From assembly GCA_029260075.1 (NCBI GenBank), contig JAJDDY010000037.1, positions 1 to 33,174 on the forward strand: a stretch of DNA of 33,174 bases. Reading direction: 5' to 3'. Below the pieces are notes generated by a model. It did no database searches, was not told the DNA's origin, and saw only the letters and a program-made list of their open reading frames with translations. A program made the translations under genes and the position numbers. Below, in pieces: positions 1 through 6,999 of this stretch. Origin of the DNA: Phycisphaerae bacterium. Its GTDB lineage: Bacteria; Planctomycetota; Phycisphaerae; UBA1845. Position 1 is the first letter of the stretch. Every line of letters begins with the position of its first letter.

Positions 1-136
1 TGACGCATGGCCGAATGTTCGCATCATCTTTCGCGGTGATTCAGGATTCTGCCGCTGGAAAACCCTGAAATACTGCGACAAGAACGACATCGGCTACGTC
101 GTAGGCATCGCAAAGAATGCGACACTCAAACGGCAC
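1..136 (+). pseudogene. IS1380-family transposase fragment
   Basis: Translation from base 2 gives residues typical of the DDE catalytic core of IS1380-type transposases: VRIIFRGDSGFCRWK followed by IGYVVGIAKNATL. The second catalytic Asp of that family lies in the RGDSGF motif. The 5' part lies outside the window. Similarity stops near base 131; the frame then runs on without meaning to a stop at 212, antisense to the MscS remnant. This is therefore an internal or 3'-truncated piece of an insertion sequence, not a working transposase. The family call rests on the motif as remembered from the family. Confidence 0.75.
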
Positions 137-768
137 GCAAATGGGATACTAATACTCGCTTCGTCAAATCTATGCTTTACCGCTTCAACAATGTCAAAAC
201 GCACATTCCAGTAGTCTTCCGTACGCACCCAAGGCCTAACTACGAAATTCACGCTGCTGTCCGCAAGCTCCGCTACCGCGACTGTTGGGAGGGGCTCCTT
301 CAGCACACGATCGTGGTGCGCCAGTACCTCCGCAAGCACCGCCTTGGCCTTCCGGATGTTATCACCGTAACCGATCCCGAAAACCATATCGATCCGCCTC
401 GTAGCGTTGACGGAATAGTTGGTAATTGTCCCGTTGGTAATCGCAGAGTTCGGTACCGTGACACGCTTGTCATCCGGAGTCTTCAGGACCGTCGCGAAAA
501 CCTGAACTTCCTCTACGGTTCCGCTCACCCCACCGACTTCGACGAAATCGCCGGCCTTGAATGGGCGAAAGATGATCACCATGACGCCAGCCGCAAAGTT
601 CCCAAGCGATCCCTGCAGCGCAAAGCCAATCGCCAGACCGGCTGCGCCCACCACGGCGACAAACGACGTGGTAGGAACCCCCAGCTTTTAGACGGCGGAA
701 ATCACTACCAGCGTCATCATCAGCGCGTACGACAGGTGGGTCGTCAAACAACTAAAGAAGGTGGGATA
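94..768 (-). pseudogene. MscS-type mechanosensitive channel, truncated and stop-interrupted
   Basis: The minus-strand frame ending at 94 encodes the pore helix and beta domain of a small-conductance mechanosensitive channel. The pore-lining TM3 shows GAAGLAIGFALQGSLGNFAA, followed by FRPFKAGDFVEVGG and the conserved TVPNSAITNGTITNYS. The frame contains TAA at 688-690, within the membrane segment, and TAG at 769-771. Channel-like residues (a TM helix ending LVVISAV, then KLGVPTTSFVAVV) continue through the TAA, so it is a nonsense codon in a formerly longer gene. TM1 and TM2 are not recognisable upstream. At the C-terminus similarity ends at the ISIPF motif, next to the IS1380 remnant. A protein starting at base 654 would lack the first helices and probably cannot form a channel. 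Confidence 0.8.
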
Positions 769-781
769 CTACCAACGCCTG

Positions 782-982
782 ATGGGCTACTTCATGGGCG
801 CTATTCGCTGGTCGTTCGCACTGGCCGCACTCAGCGCGTTCGGCTTGCTGGTCGACTTCCAGACTGACAAGCAACCGCATCCGTTTTCGTTCGCCCTGTG
901 GGTATTCACCCTCGTGGGGACCGGGGCATGTAGCTACCGAGTCATCCATCTTTTCACACGCATTCTCCGCGCGGCGGATTGA
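782..982 (+). CDS. Small hypothetical membrane protein
   Basis: This is a 66-aa reading frame from ATG 782; a GTG at 761 would add seven residues and has a purine-rich AAAGAAG just before it. Two hydrophobic stretches (around WSFALAALSAFGLLV and FALWVFTLVGTGA) suggest two short membrane helices separated by a polar loop, with a basic C-terminal end. Codon use resembles its neighbours. I do not recognise a family. It begins where the MscS remnant on the other strand ends, so it could be part of a decayed neighbour or a chance frame. Confidence 0.35.
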   Translation: MGYFMGAIRWSFALAALSAFGLLVDFQTDKQPHPFSFALWVFTLVGTGACSYRVIHLFTRILRAAD

Positions 983-1140
983 TGGAGGGGAACCGCGGGC
1001 TTTGGCAATCCGGGTCGAGAGCCTAGCGGCAAAGAACGCTGAGGGCGTGCGAACTGCGCCGGCTTCGTCTAAGATGCACCGGGTGGTTGCAGGGTGCGGT
1101 CCCGACAGGCGTGGAACTCAAGTTCTCATGGAGGAGACAA
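983..1140. other. Intergenic stretch, nothing recognised
   Basis: No convincing gene, RNA or repeat is visible between the small membrane ORF and the GGAGGAG site at about 1131. A promoter for the restriction-modification cluster is expected here, but I see no clear -35/-10 pair. Confidence 0.4.
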
Positions 1141-1304
1141 TGCTGGATCGGCAATCGAATGACGCGTGCATGTGGGGTGCGTTCCTCTACGCCCTCAGTT
1201 TGCCCGTCAAGCCCGTTCCCCGGACGGCGATAAGGCGGGGGTCCAGCACAGTAGGCGCCAGGGGCGACAATCGGGAGCAAGCCCGAAGGCGAGGTGCTTC
1301 ATGA
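1141..1304 (+). CDS. Possible short leader ORF before the methyltransferase
   Basis: ATG 1141 is preceded by a strong GGAGGAG Shine-Dalgarno sequence and opens a 54-aa frame (start MLDRQSNDACMWGAF). The frame ends in an ATGA overlap with the methyltransferase start at 1301, an arrangement that suggests translational coupling. The Arg-rich, low-complexity C-terminal half does not look like a folded domain and I recognise no family. It could be a decayed upstream gene or a chance frame under a good ribosome-binding site. Confidence 0.3.
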
Positions 1305-2554
1305 GCGGTCGCATGGGCCACCGGAAGCGATTGATCTGCATCAGCGCTGCCAACATCCGCCAGAACCACCTGTACCTCACGGGGCACACCGACTTCTTTC
1401 CGGCGGACTCGTTCGGACCTTCTTCGAGCAAGAAAGGAACCGGGAAACTGCTCAGGCTAGATGTCGTCGGTCTTGATGCCCCTGTTCTAACCGACATTCC
1501 ATGCGACGCTCGCACGGGTAAGCCTCGTCGTTTCTTCCGTCGTCGGTCATGGGTGCGGGAGTTCTTTGCCAAGCACCGGGTCCAGCCGGGCGATGTCGTC
1601 GTGGTCGAGAGAGTCACCCCGCACAAGTACCGAGTCAGCCCTTTTGAGGTGACAGGCGAACGACAACACAACGGCCTCTGTCACTTCGGCAAGATTCCCG
1701 AAGGCGATGGGCCTACGATCATCGAGCTTTTTGCGGGCGGCGGCGGTATGGCGCACGGTTTCAAGGACGCTGGCTTCCGCACAGTGTTCGCTAACGAATG
1801 GGACAAGCACGCCTGCGATACCCTGCGGGCAAACATCACGGACCGCGCGCTGAACTGTGCCATTCAGGAAATCGAGTCCTTCCCCACAGCGGATATTGTC
1901 GTCGGCGGGCCACCCTGCCAAGGATTCAGCAACCTCGGCGAGCGCGTCCCGAACGATCCGCGAAATCAACTCTGGCGTCATTACATGCGCTGCGTGGAAC
2001 AGGTCCGGCCCAAGGTCTTCCTTCTTGAGAATGTCCAGCCTCTTCTGCGCTCGGCAGAGTATCAGGAACTGCGACGGCTTGCCGAGTCATTCGGATACGA
2101 GGTTGAGGCACGGGTCTTGAACGCAGCGGACTACGGCGCCCCCCAACAGCGGCGACGCGCGATTGTCATCGGCTCGCTGGTTGGAACGCCATCGTTTCCG
2201 AAGCCAACGCATGTCGATCCAGCGAAGCGCGACCTGCAATCGGTGGACCTCCAACCGTGGCGCACCGTCCGTGATGCAATCGGCCACATGCCCCTGGCAC
2301 CCACGGAAACGGATTGGCACATAGGTCGTAACCCGACACCGAAGTCGCTCAAGCGCTATCGTTGTGTTCCCCCCGGCGGAAACCGCTGGGATCTGCCACG
2401 GCGTTTGATGCCTGAATGCTGGAAAAAGAAGACGAAGGGCGGCACCGATCTGTTCGGCAGGCTATGGTGGGACCGACCGTCCGTTACTATACGAACGGAG
2501 TTCTACAAACCTGAGAAGGAACGGAGATGCACTCAGACACAGACCGCCGCATAG
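1301..2554 (+). CDS. C5-cytosine DNA methyltransferase with N-terminal DNA-binding-like domain
   Basis: The 417-aa product transfers a methyl group from S-adenosylmethionine to cytosine C5 in a specific DNA site. Residues 15-115 (NHLYLTGHTDFFP, FFRRRSWVREFF, GDVVVVERVTP) resemble the B3/EcoRII-N-like pseudobarrel found in front of some type II methyltransferases. The catalytic domain starts at about 138: motif I FAGGGG (144-149), motif IV GGPPCQGFS with nucleophile Cys206, motif VI ENV (243-245), motif VIII QQRRR (282-286), and the target-recognition region to about 395. The start at 1301 has GGCGAGG seven bases upstream; ATG 1313 is an alternative. After FYKPEK (401-406) the frame slips. One base added near 2517 restores a poor motif IX-like reading (RRIVRRKAAGRL), but motif X (QxGNxVP) is absent. 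The enzyme is thus C-terminally truncated and may be inactive. First gene of the R-M cluster. Confidence 0.85.
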   Translation: MSGRMGHRKRLICISAANIRQNHLYLTGHTDFFPADSFGPSSSKKGTGKLLRLDVVGLDAPVLTDIPCDARTGKPRRFFRRRSWVREFFAKHRVQPGDVVVVERVTPHKYRVSPFEVTGERQHNGLCHFGKIPEGDGPTIIELFAGGGGMAHGFKDAGFRTVFANEWDKHACDTLRANITDRALNCAIQEIESFPTADIVVGGPPCQGFSNLGERVPNDPRNQLWRHYMRCVEQVRPKVFLLENVQPLLRSAEYQELRRLAESFGYEVEARVLNAADYGAPQQRRRAIVIGSLVGTPSFPKPTHVDPAKRDLQSVDLQPWRTVRDAIGHMPLAPTETDWHIGRNPTPKSLKRYRCVPPGGNRWDLPRRLMPECWKKKTKGGTDLFGRLWWDRPSVTIRTEFYKPEKERRCTQTQTAA

Positions 2555-2633
2555 TGCGTCGCAAAGCGGCTGGACGCCTCTGTCAATTCGATCCGTCCGT
2601 GTCCGCTAGATGGCATCCACTGAGGCGCATCCA

Positions 2634-3407
2634 ATGACTCCTCGGGCGGAGAAGTATGGTGCTCCCTGGTCACGCGACGAACTCATACTCGCGTTCGAGC
2701 TGTACTGCCGGATTCCCTTCAAAGCCACGAGAGCTTCCAATCCCGATGTGCAGCAACTTGCCACGTTGCTGAAGCGAACACCGGCGGGAGTTGCTCGCAA
2801 ACTCGGCAACTTCGGCGCGTTCGACCCTACTCTCAAGAAGCGCGGCATAACGGGCCTTGTTCATACAAGCAAGCTTGATCGCGCGATCTGGGACGAGTTC
2901 CACCGTGACTGGCCCACTCTGGTTTCCGCGGCATTCAAACATCGAGAAGTTCTTGAGTGTGAAATGAAGGTCACGCGAAAGGAATTGCGGCACCCTGCGG
3001 GGCCATCCGAACGTGTGATCGTGACGCGCCGACGTTTGCACCAGTCGTTCTTTCGCGAGGCAGTACTCAGTAGTTACGAGCAGTGTTGTTGTGTGACAGG
3101 TGTTCCGGTGATTGAAACCCTCATCGCGTCCCATATAATTCCATGGAGCGTCAACCGGAGGCTTCGTGCGGATCCTACGAACGGTCTTTGCCTGACAGCG
3201 ACGTTCGATCGACTCTTTGATACAGGACTGATGTGCATTGAGGACGACTTATCGATTCGTCTCTCACACCGAGTTCTACGCTACCACCGGGATCCTGTTG
3301 TCCGCCTTATCGGCGTTTACCATAAGAAACCCCTGCGCCCGCCCACTCGGTTCTCGCCCCGCAGTGACTGCCTACGATGGCACCGCGACAACGTTTTCGT
3401 TGGCTAA
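2634..3407 (+). CDS. HNH endonuclease (HNH_2-like), probable restriction component
   Basis: This is a 257-aa protein with an intact C-terminal HNH nuclease module. C151-C153 are followed by TGVP, then ASHIIPW (His167 as probable general base), NGLCL (183-187) and FDRLFDTGL (191-199). That spacing is the usual one for HNH_2-type nucleases that act as restriction or defence enzymes. The N-terminal 60 residues (WSRDELILAFELYCRIPF, TPAGVARKLGNFGAFD) form a helical domain seen in front of similar nucleases, possibly for DNA binding. ATG 2634 is preferred over ATG 2610 because GAGG lies eight bases before it. The gene sits between the methyltransferase and a broken restriction-enzyme gene, so it is either the effective nuclease of the system or a later insertion. 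Confidence 0.75.
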   Translation: MTPRAEKYGAPWSRDELILAFELYCRIPFKATRASNPDVQQLATLLKRTPAGVARKLGNFGAFDPTLKKRGITGLVHTSKLDRAIWDEFHRDWPTLVSAAFKHREVLECEMKVTRKELRHPAGPSERVIVTRRRLHQSFFREAVLSSYEQCCCVTGVPVIETLIASHIIPWSVNRRLRADPTNGLCLTATFDRLFDTGLMCIEDDLSIRLSHRVLRYHRDPVVRLIGVYHKKPLRPPTRFSPRSDCLRWHRDNVFVG

Positions 3408-3418
3408 CGGAGAATGAT

Positions 3419-4045
3419 ATGAAATCGGAAAGGTGCGGAATAAGGAAGTCCCAATTGCAGCAGCGAGCGACGGATTGTGTGGATGCCATGGGAGACATCT
3501 TCTGGGACGCGCATTCGTGGACGCGCCCGGGCGAAGAATACTCCGAGCCCCAAGCCGTCGCTATCAACGATGTGACGGATGCAATGACGGGCCTTGTGCG
3601 ATCGCTTGGTGTTCAGGTCGATCTCGACGTGCAGGACCTACCAAGTCACGTCTTGCGAAAGTAACATTGCGCGTATTACCGTTTGGCGTCTGGTCATCCT
3701 GCATCGCGCAATGATCCAAGCGTCCTTCATGCGGCCCTTCCTTGCAGAACGATCCGAAGCGACCGGGCGCAGAACACGCGGACTGAAGCCCTGAACTTGG
3801 TGCGCCACCGAAAAGGCAACGCCCCGCACATCGTTGTTGTCACGCTTGAGCCGCTCCCTCTGAGGCTTGCCTCGATTGCAATGGGGACGGGAGACATTGA
3901 CTGCACCTACCATGCCGCGTTGCACGAGTTACTTGCCGGCGCGGCCGAAGTCGGTCGGGACGATCAGCTCGAATGTCTACGAACGCTGGTGGACGGCCAA
4001 CGGCTTCGTGACGTCAGTGATCTGCCGCTCGACTTGGCGATCTGA
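3419..4045 (+). pseudogene. Type II restriction endonuclease-like gene, broken by two compensating frameshifts
   Basis: Reading 3419-3660 in one frame gives MKSERCGIRK...DIFWDAHSWTRPGEEYSEPQA. Moving to the frame beginning at 3642 gives SNIARITVWRLVILHRAM and ASFMRPFLAERSEATG. Returning to the first frame near 3775 gives TEALNLVRHRKGNAPHIVVV, EPLPLRLASIAMGTGDID, CTYHAALHELL and a C-terminus RLRDVSDLPLDLA. The three pieces join into one plausible protein of about 208 aa. Its C-terminal half resembles, from memory, restriction endonucleases of the NgoPII/NgoBV type, which cleave double-stranded GC-rich sites. GGAG at 3409 precedes ATG 3419, 12 bases after the HNH gene. As written the gene stops at 3663 (TAA) and cannot give the full protein. 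The family name is tentative; the frame reconstruction is seen in the sequence. Confidence 0.6.
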
Positions 4046-4061
4046 GTAAGGTCGTTGGAAC

Positions 4062-4469
4062 ATGGACACGCTCACCGCTGAACAACGCAGTAGAGTCATG
4101 TCGCGCATTCGCGGCAAGGACACTCAGCCGGAACTCGCGGTGCGCAGCTTGGCGCACAGGCTGGGATTCCGGTTTCGATTGAATCGGAAAGACCTGCCCG
4201 GCAAGCCCGATCTTGTCTTTCCCCGGCTACGCAAAGTGATCTTCGTACATGGATGTTTTTGGCATACGCACTCATGCCGTCGTGGCCAATCCACACCGAC
4301 AACCAACGCGAAGTTCTGGAAGACGAAGCGGCAGTCGAACGCCGTCCGAGACCGCAGCAACCTTCGCGCACTTCGGCGAGCAGGATGGAAGGTGCTGGTT
4401 GTTTGGGAATGCCAGATTCGCAAACTCGGTTCGCTTGAGAAGCGGCTGACGACCTTCCTTGCGAAGTAG
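4062..4469 (+). CDS. vsr: Vsr very-short-patch mismatch endonuclease
   Basis: This 135-aa protein has the full length of the Vsr family. Vsr nicks next to T:G mismatches that arise when 5-methylcytosine deaminates, starting very short patch repair; it normally accompanies a C5-methyltransferase gene. Visible landmarks are the N-terminal DTLTAEQRSRVMSRIRGKDT, the catalytic core LPGKPDLVF with Asp50, FVHGCFWHTHSC with the zinc-binding and catalytic His/Cys residues, KFWKTKRQSN, and GWKVLVVWECQIRK at the C-terminus. No frame disruption is seen, unlike its two restriction neighbours. It starts 17 bases after the broken restriction gene and probably closes the operon. Its presence implies that the methyltransferase has been active at some time. 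Confidence 0.95.
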   Translation: MDTLTAEQRSRVMSRIRGKDTQPELAVRSLAHRLGFRFRLNRKDLPGKPDLVFPRLRKVIFVHGCFWHTHSCRRGQSTPTTNAKFWKTKRQSNAVRDRSNLRALRRAGWKVLVVWECQIRKLGSLEKRLTTFLAK

Positions 4470-4665
4470 TTGGCCGTGAAATGGTTGCTTCGCTATCACG
4501 ACCTGCTATCTGCATGGCCGCGAACAAGTGTGCGGCGGCGGGGTCCAGGGTCCTGAGAGCCGTGGCCCTCTCCTCGTTCGGCACGGGCGCGTGGATGCCG
4601 TCGCAAAAAACGGGTATGATGTGTTGAGTGGGTGGCTGGTTTCGCCGCTCACGGGAGGTTCTGAA
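4470..4665. promoter_or_regulatory. Intergenic, possible promoter for mntA-hepT
   Basis: The stretch between vsr and mntA contains TATGAT at 4615-4620, a fair -10 hexamer. Only a weak -35 candidate (TGGATG, 4592-4597) lies 17 bases upstream. A GGGAGG ribosome-binding site precedes ATG 4666. No other feature was recognised. Confidence 0.25.
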
Positions 4666-4986
4666 ATGGTCGCTCAGCAGATTCTGGATCAAGCAACCCA
4701 ACGACTGGTCGAGCGATTCGCGCCGACCCGGATCATCCTGTTCGGATCGCAGGCACGCGGGACGGCCGACGACCGTAGTGATGTTGATCTGCTCGTCGTC
4801 TGTGCGGTCGCCGGCCGGAAGCGCGACCTGATGGTGGCAATGGACCGCGCTCTTGGTGGACTCGGAATTGCGCGGGATGTGATCGTGCTGACGCCGGAGG
4901 AGTACGAGCGGGATCGCAACATTCCAGGCACCGTGGCCCGTCCAGCTTCGCTCGAAGGGAAGGTTCTGTATGACAGCGCCGCCTGA
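4666..4986 (+). CDS. mntA: MntA-type minimal nucleotidyltransferase (antitoxin)
   Basis: This 106-aa protein of the DNA polymerase beta-like minimal nucleotidyltransferase fold carries the signature FGSQARGTADDRSDVDLLVV: Gly27-Ser28 then Asp39 and Asp41. Asp71 in ARDVIVL is placed as the third carboxylate. Proteins of this kind act as antitoxins in MNT-HEPN pairs; well-studied members modify the HEPN partner by adding AMP to a tyrosine. The start at 4666 is chosen for GGGAGG about nine bases upstream; a longer frame from 4528 has no such site. The 3' end overlaps the HEPN gene by 17 bases, so the two are co-translated. It lies directly beside the R-M cluster, consistent with an accessory defence region. 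Confidence 0.88.
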   Translation: MVAQQILDQATQRLVERFAPTRIILFGSQARGTADDRSDVDLLVVCAVAGRKRDLMVAMDRALGGLGIARDVIVLTPEEYERDRNIPGTVARPASLEGKVLYDSAA

Positions 4987-5389
4987 CGAAATCGTAGCCA
5001 AGGTCCGCGAGTGGGCCGGACACGCCGACGACGATCTGCGAGTCGCCGAGCATACGCTTACCCTGCCGGAAGAATGTCCCTATCGCCTCGTAGCCTATCA
5101 CGCCCAGCAGTGCGCCGAGAAGTACCTCAAAGCCTTCCTCGTGCTTCGCGGTATCGACTTCCCCTTCACGCACAACATCGCACGGCTGCTGGAGCTTTGC
5201 TCCGAACACGCTGGCTGGACCGACGCCATCAAGGATGCCGAAGAGTTGACACCTTTCGCAATAACGGCCCGCTATCCGGGTGACGACGAACCCGTGAGCG
5301 AACCAGAAGCCCGCAGGGCCATCAAAACCGCAGCGCATGCGCGCGATACGGTTCGCACAGCCCTCGGTGCGGAAAATGTCATCTTGTAG
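4970..5389 (+). CDS. hepT: HEPN-domain protein (HepT-type toxin)
   Basis: This 139-aa all-helical HEPN protein starts inside the end of mntA. The HEPN core reads AYHAQQCAEKYLKAFLVLRG (about 42-61), followed by FTHNIARLLELC, a typical pattern for HEPN partners of minimal nucleotidyltransferases. HEPN toxins are usually ribonucleases using an RX4-6H motif. R39-L-V-A-Y-H44 fits RX4H by spacing, but in many active HepT toxins the motif is nearer the C-terminus, so I cannot say whether this is the active site. Some members of this HEPN branch have no known RNase activity. The pair is most simply a toxin-antitoxin or phage-defence module. Confidence 0.85.
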   Translation: MTAPPDEIVAKVREWAGHADDDLRVAEHTLTLPEECPYRLVAYHAQQCAEKYLKAFLVLRGIDFPFTHNIARLLELCSEHAGWTDAIKDAEELTPFAITARYPGDDEPVSEPEARRAIKTAAHARDTVRTALGAENVIL

Positions 5390-5527
5390 GCACTGCAACT
5401 CGAACATGCGCGGGCGAGTTTCCATTCGTCAGCAAAACGGTCGGAATCTCGGTCGAATGCAACAAACCCAGATTATCGGACCTTGGTTCGTTGCCGTTTG
5501 CGGGTTGTTGACGGGAGCGCCGATTGC

Positions 5528-5779
5528 TCAGGCACCGCCGAGAGGACGGCCCGCGTTCACGAAGTAACTCGTGTCAAGCCGACGGCCTTGAGTTAGGAGT
5601 TTCTCCAAGCCGTGGATCATGGCGACGGCAAGGCGAGCCGACGGTCGTTTCTTGCCAGCCAGCGTGAGGCTGAGCATGGCTGGGCTGATGTTGGACGAAC
5701 GAGATAGTTCGCCCTGGGTGATTCGGAACATCGTGAGAACGGCCCTGAGCCGTGCCGTATCGAGGTCAAGGGATTCCAT
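5528..5779 (-). CDS. Small Xre-like helix-turn-helix regulator
   Basis: This 83-aa protein contains a lambda-repressor-like HTH: ITQGELSRSSNISPAMLSLT followed by LAGKKRPS, where the second helix and turn give the DNA-recognition unit. The start at 5779 is preferred because GGAG lies about nine bases upstream; a longer frame to 5812 has no better site. No toxin-like partner is encoded on the same strand within 400 bases upstream, and downstream lies the convergent hepT. It could be an orphan antitoxin, a regulator of the neighbouring mobile element, or a leftover of a HigBA-like pair. Confidence 0.65.
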   Translation of the reverse strand: MESLDLDTARLRAVLTMFRITQGELSRSSNISPAMLSLTLAGKKRPSARLAVAMIHGLEKLLTQGRRLDTSYFVNAGRPLGGA

Positions 5780-6060
5780 GCGGGCGCTCCACAAGTGAAT
5801 GCTGGTAAACACTCACATACGCCGGTTTGGTGGTGCCTACGGAAAACCACCCAGACCCCGTTCGCCGTGCCAGCAATCGGGTTGACAGGAGCCGTCGGCC
5901 TGGGACAATTGGGTCCGCTTTGGGGCCACTATACGCCGAGAATGCCTTTTGCGTTAGTGCAGGAGTGCGCGAATTACAGGGCGTGCGGCATGGACCGGTA
6001 AGTCTGGGTAGTCTCGGTAGTCAGGGTAGACAACGAGTAGGGCACACGGAATTCGAAAAC
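5780..6060. other. Intergenic, repeated GGTAGTC motifs before tRNA fragment
   Basis: No gene was recognised. Just before the tRNA-Ser fragment, 5998-6040 carries closely spaced near-repeats of GGGTAGTC/CGGTAGTC/AGGGTAGAC. These could be recombinase arm sites or degraded sequence. A minus-strand frame here is only the antisense of the tRNA fragment. Confidence 0.3.
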
Positions 6061-6109
6061 CAGTGTACGGGAAACTGTACCGGGGGTTCGAATCCCCCCC
6101 CTCTCTCCG
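6061..6109 (+). tRNA. tRNA-Ser 3' fragment (likely attachment-site remnant)
   Basis: The variable arm (GTGTACGGGAAACTGTACC) and T arm (GGGGG-TTCGAAT-CCCCC) of a tRNA-Ser, most like the GCU isoacceptor, are followed by an acceptor-like TCTCTCCG with two extra bases. No matching GGAGAGA acceptor 5' strand, D arm or proper anticodon stem is found upstream. It is therefore a 3' fragment, not a working tRNA. Such 3' copies mark ends of elements that integrate into tRNA genes, and a tyrosine integrase remnant follows 110 bases later. A run of T residues follows immediately. Confidence 0.65.
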
Positions 6110-6221
6110 ATTTTTTGGCCTGGAAGGACCGTAAGTACTCGGTTCTTCGTGGCTTGTGCTTTTCGAGAACTTCCGTTTGTGCACACAATTGTGCACGTTT
6201 GTGCACGGGAGGTTCTCCGGC

Positions 6222-6700
6222 ATGTCTCAGGCTACGAGCAAATGGAGGCGGCGAGTCGGTCGTGTTAGCGTCTACCGATGCGGCCAGCAGTCTTGGATCT
6301 ACTACCGACAGGGACGGCAAATCCGTCGCCCCGCAGTACCTGTCGCGACGCGGCACCGGCCTTGGCAGCAAGGGTCAACGCCCAACTCTCTGAGGGCGCG
6401 CCGACAGGGGTGGCCTTCCGGCCCATCCCACTTGATCAGCTAGTCACTCGCTGGCTTGGCCAACACGAACACTTCCGGCGTTCATCGCTGCGCACCGTCC
6501 AACGTTATCGAACGGCCGTCGGCCGCCTGCTTGATTTCGCCAAGAGTCAGAGCACCTCCGGGCGAGCCGACCGCTTTTCTTTGAACATGGCTGAGGACCT
6601 AGTGCGATATCTCCGCACAACGCATGTGTCGCCGAATGGCCACGCGAACACGAGAAAACGACTCATGCGCGACAAAGGCGTGATCTTCATTCTCGGAGCG
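6222..6700 (+). pseudogene. Tyrosine recombinase/integrase, frameshifted, catalytic domain lost
   Basis: From ATG 6222 (GGGAGG about ten bases upstream) the frame reads MSQATSKWRRRVGRVSVYRC and SWIYYRQGRQIRR, a typical integrase N-terminus. Near 6340-6355 it must shift to another frame to continue as LAARVNAQLSEGAPTG, LDQLVTRWLGQHEHFRRSS and TVQRYRTAVGRLLDFAKSQ, which is the SAM-like core-binding domain. VRYLRTTHVSPNGHANTRKR and RDKGVIFIL then lead toward the catalytic domain, but similarity ends near base 6697. The Arg-His-x-x-Arg...Tyr catalytic residues are missing. The gene is thus frameshifted and truncated. Its position beside a tRNA-Ser 3' fragment fits an integrated element that has lost most of its body. 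Confidence 0.75.
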
Positions 6701-6999
6701 CGCCGGAGGCGTTGCCGGCTCGGACTACGGTGAGTACAACACCGCCAACCCAAGTAACCCGGCCAGCAATCCACAAGCCGACGGTGACCTCAACGGCAAG
6801 GTGGACTCGCGGGATCATGCCCCGTTGTTCACCGTGGTCGAGGACGCGCAATTCGGGCGTCCAACCTGTACCAGGAATTCGGCAAATACATCTTGTTTGG
6901 CGCCTCGGTCGCATCGAGCTTGTCATCGAGGATCGCGATCGAAACAATTCTTTCGGCGCACCGTTGAATGATTTCAATCACGGATATGGCGAGGTCTAT
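6701..6999 (+). other. Unassigned stretch, possible gene fragment
   Basis: One frame just after the integrase break reads GGVAGSDYGEYNTANPSNPA and QADGDLNGKVDSRDHAPLF, protein-like with an Asp/Asn-rich DxNxxGxVDxxD pattern reminiscent of dockerin-like calcium loops. It then loses sense. It has no start and no clean end. It may be a piece of a secreted protein gene brought in by the deletion that removed the integrase C-terminus. Confidence 0.25.

Noticed and set aside
172-867. Long plus-strand frame opposite MscS
   Set aside because: It is antisense to the clear channel motifs, Arg/His-rich, and has no family-like pattern.
4096-5001. 301-aa minus-strand frame
   Set aside because: It lies antisense to vsr and mntA, both of which have strong motifs; the composition is shadow-like.
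5905-5945. Possible IS21-type end (GGGTCCGCTTTGGGGCCACT)
   Set aside because: Too short and without a partner end or istA/istB; a weak look-alike near 7432 is not enough.
6040-6110. Intact tRNA-Ser or tRNA-Sec
   Set aside because: No acceptor 5' strand or D arm, an anticodon region that will not form a proper 5-bp stem and 7-base loop, and no 8-bp acceptor pairing.
5954-6223. Minus-strand frames with a DSNPR-type motif
   Set aside because: This pattern is the well-known false protein read from the antisense of a tRNA T arm.
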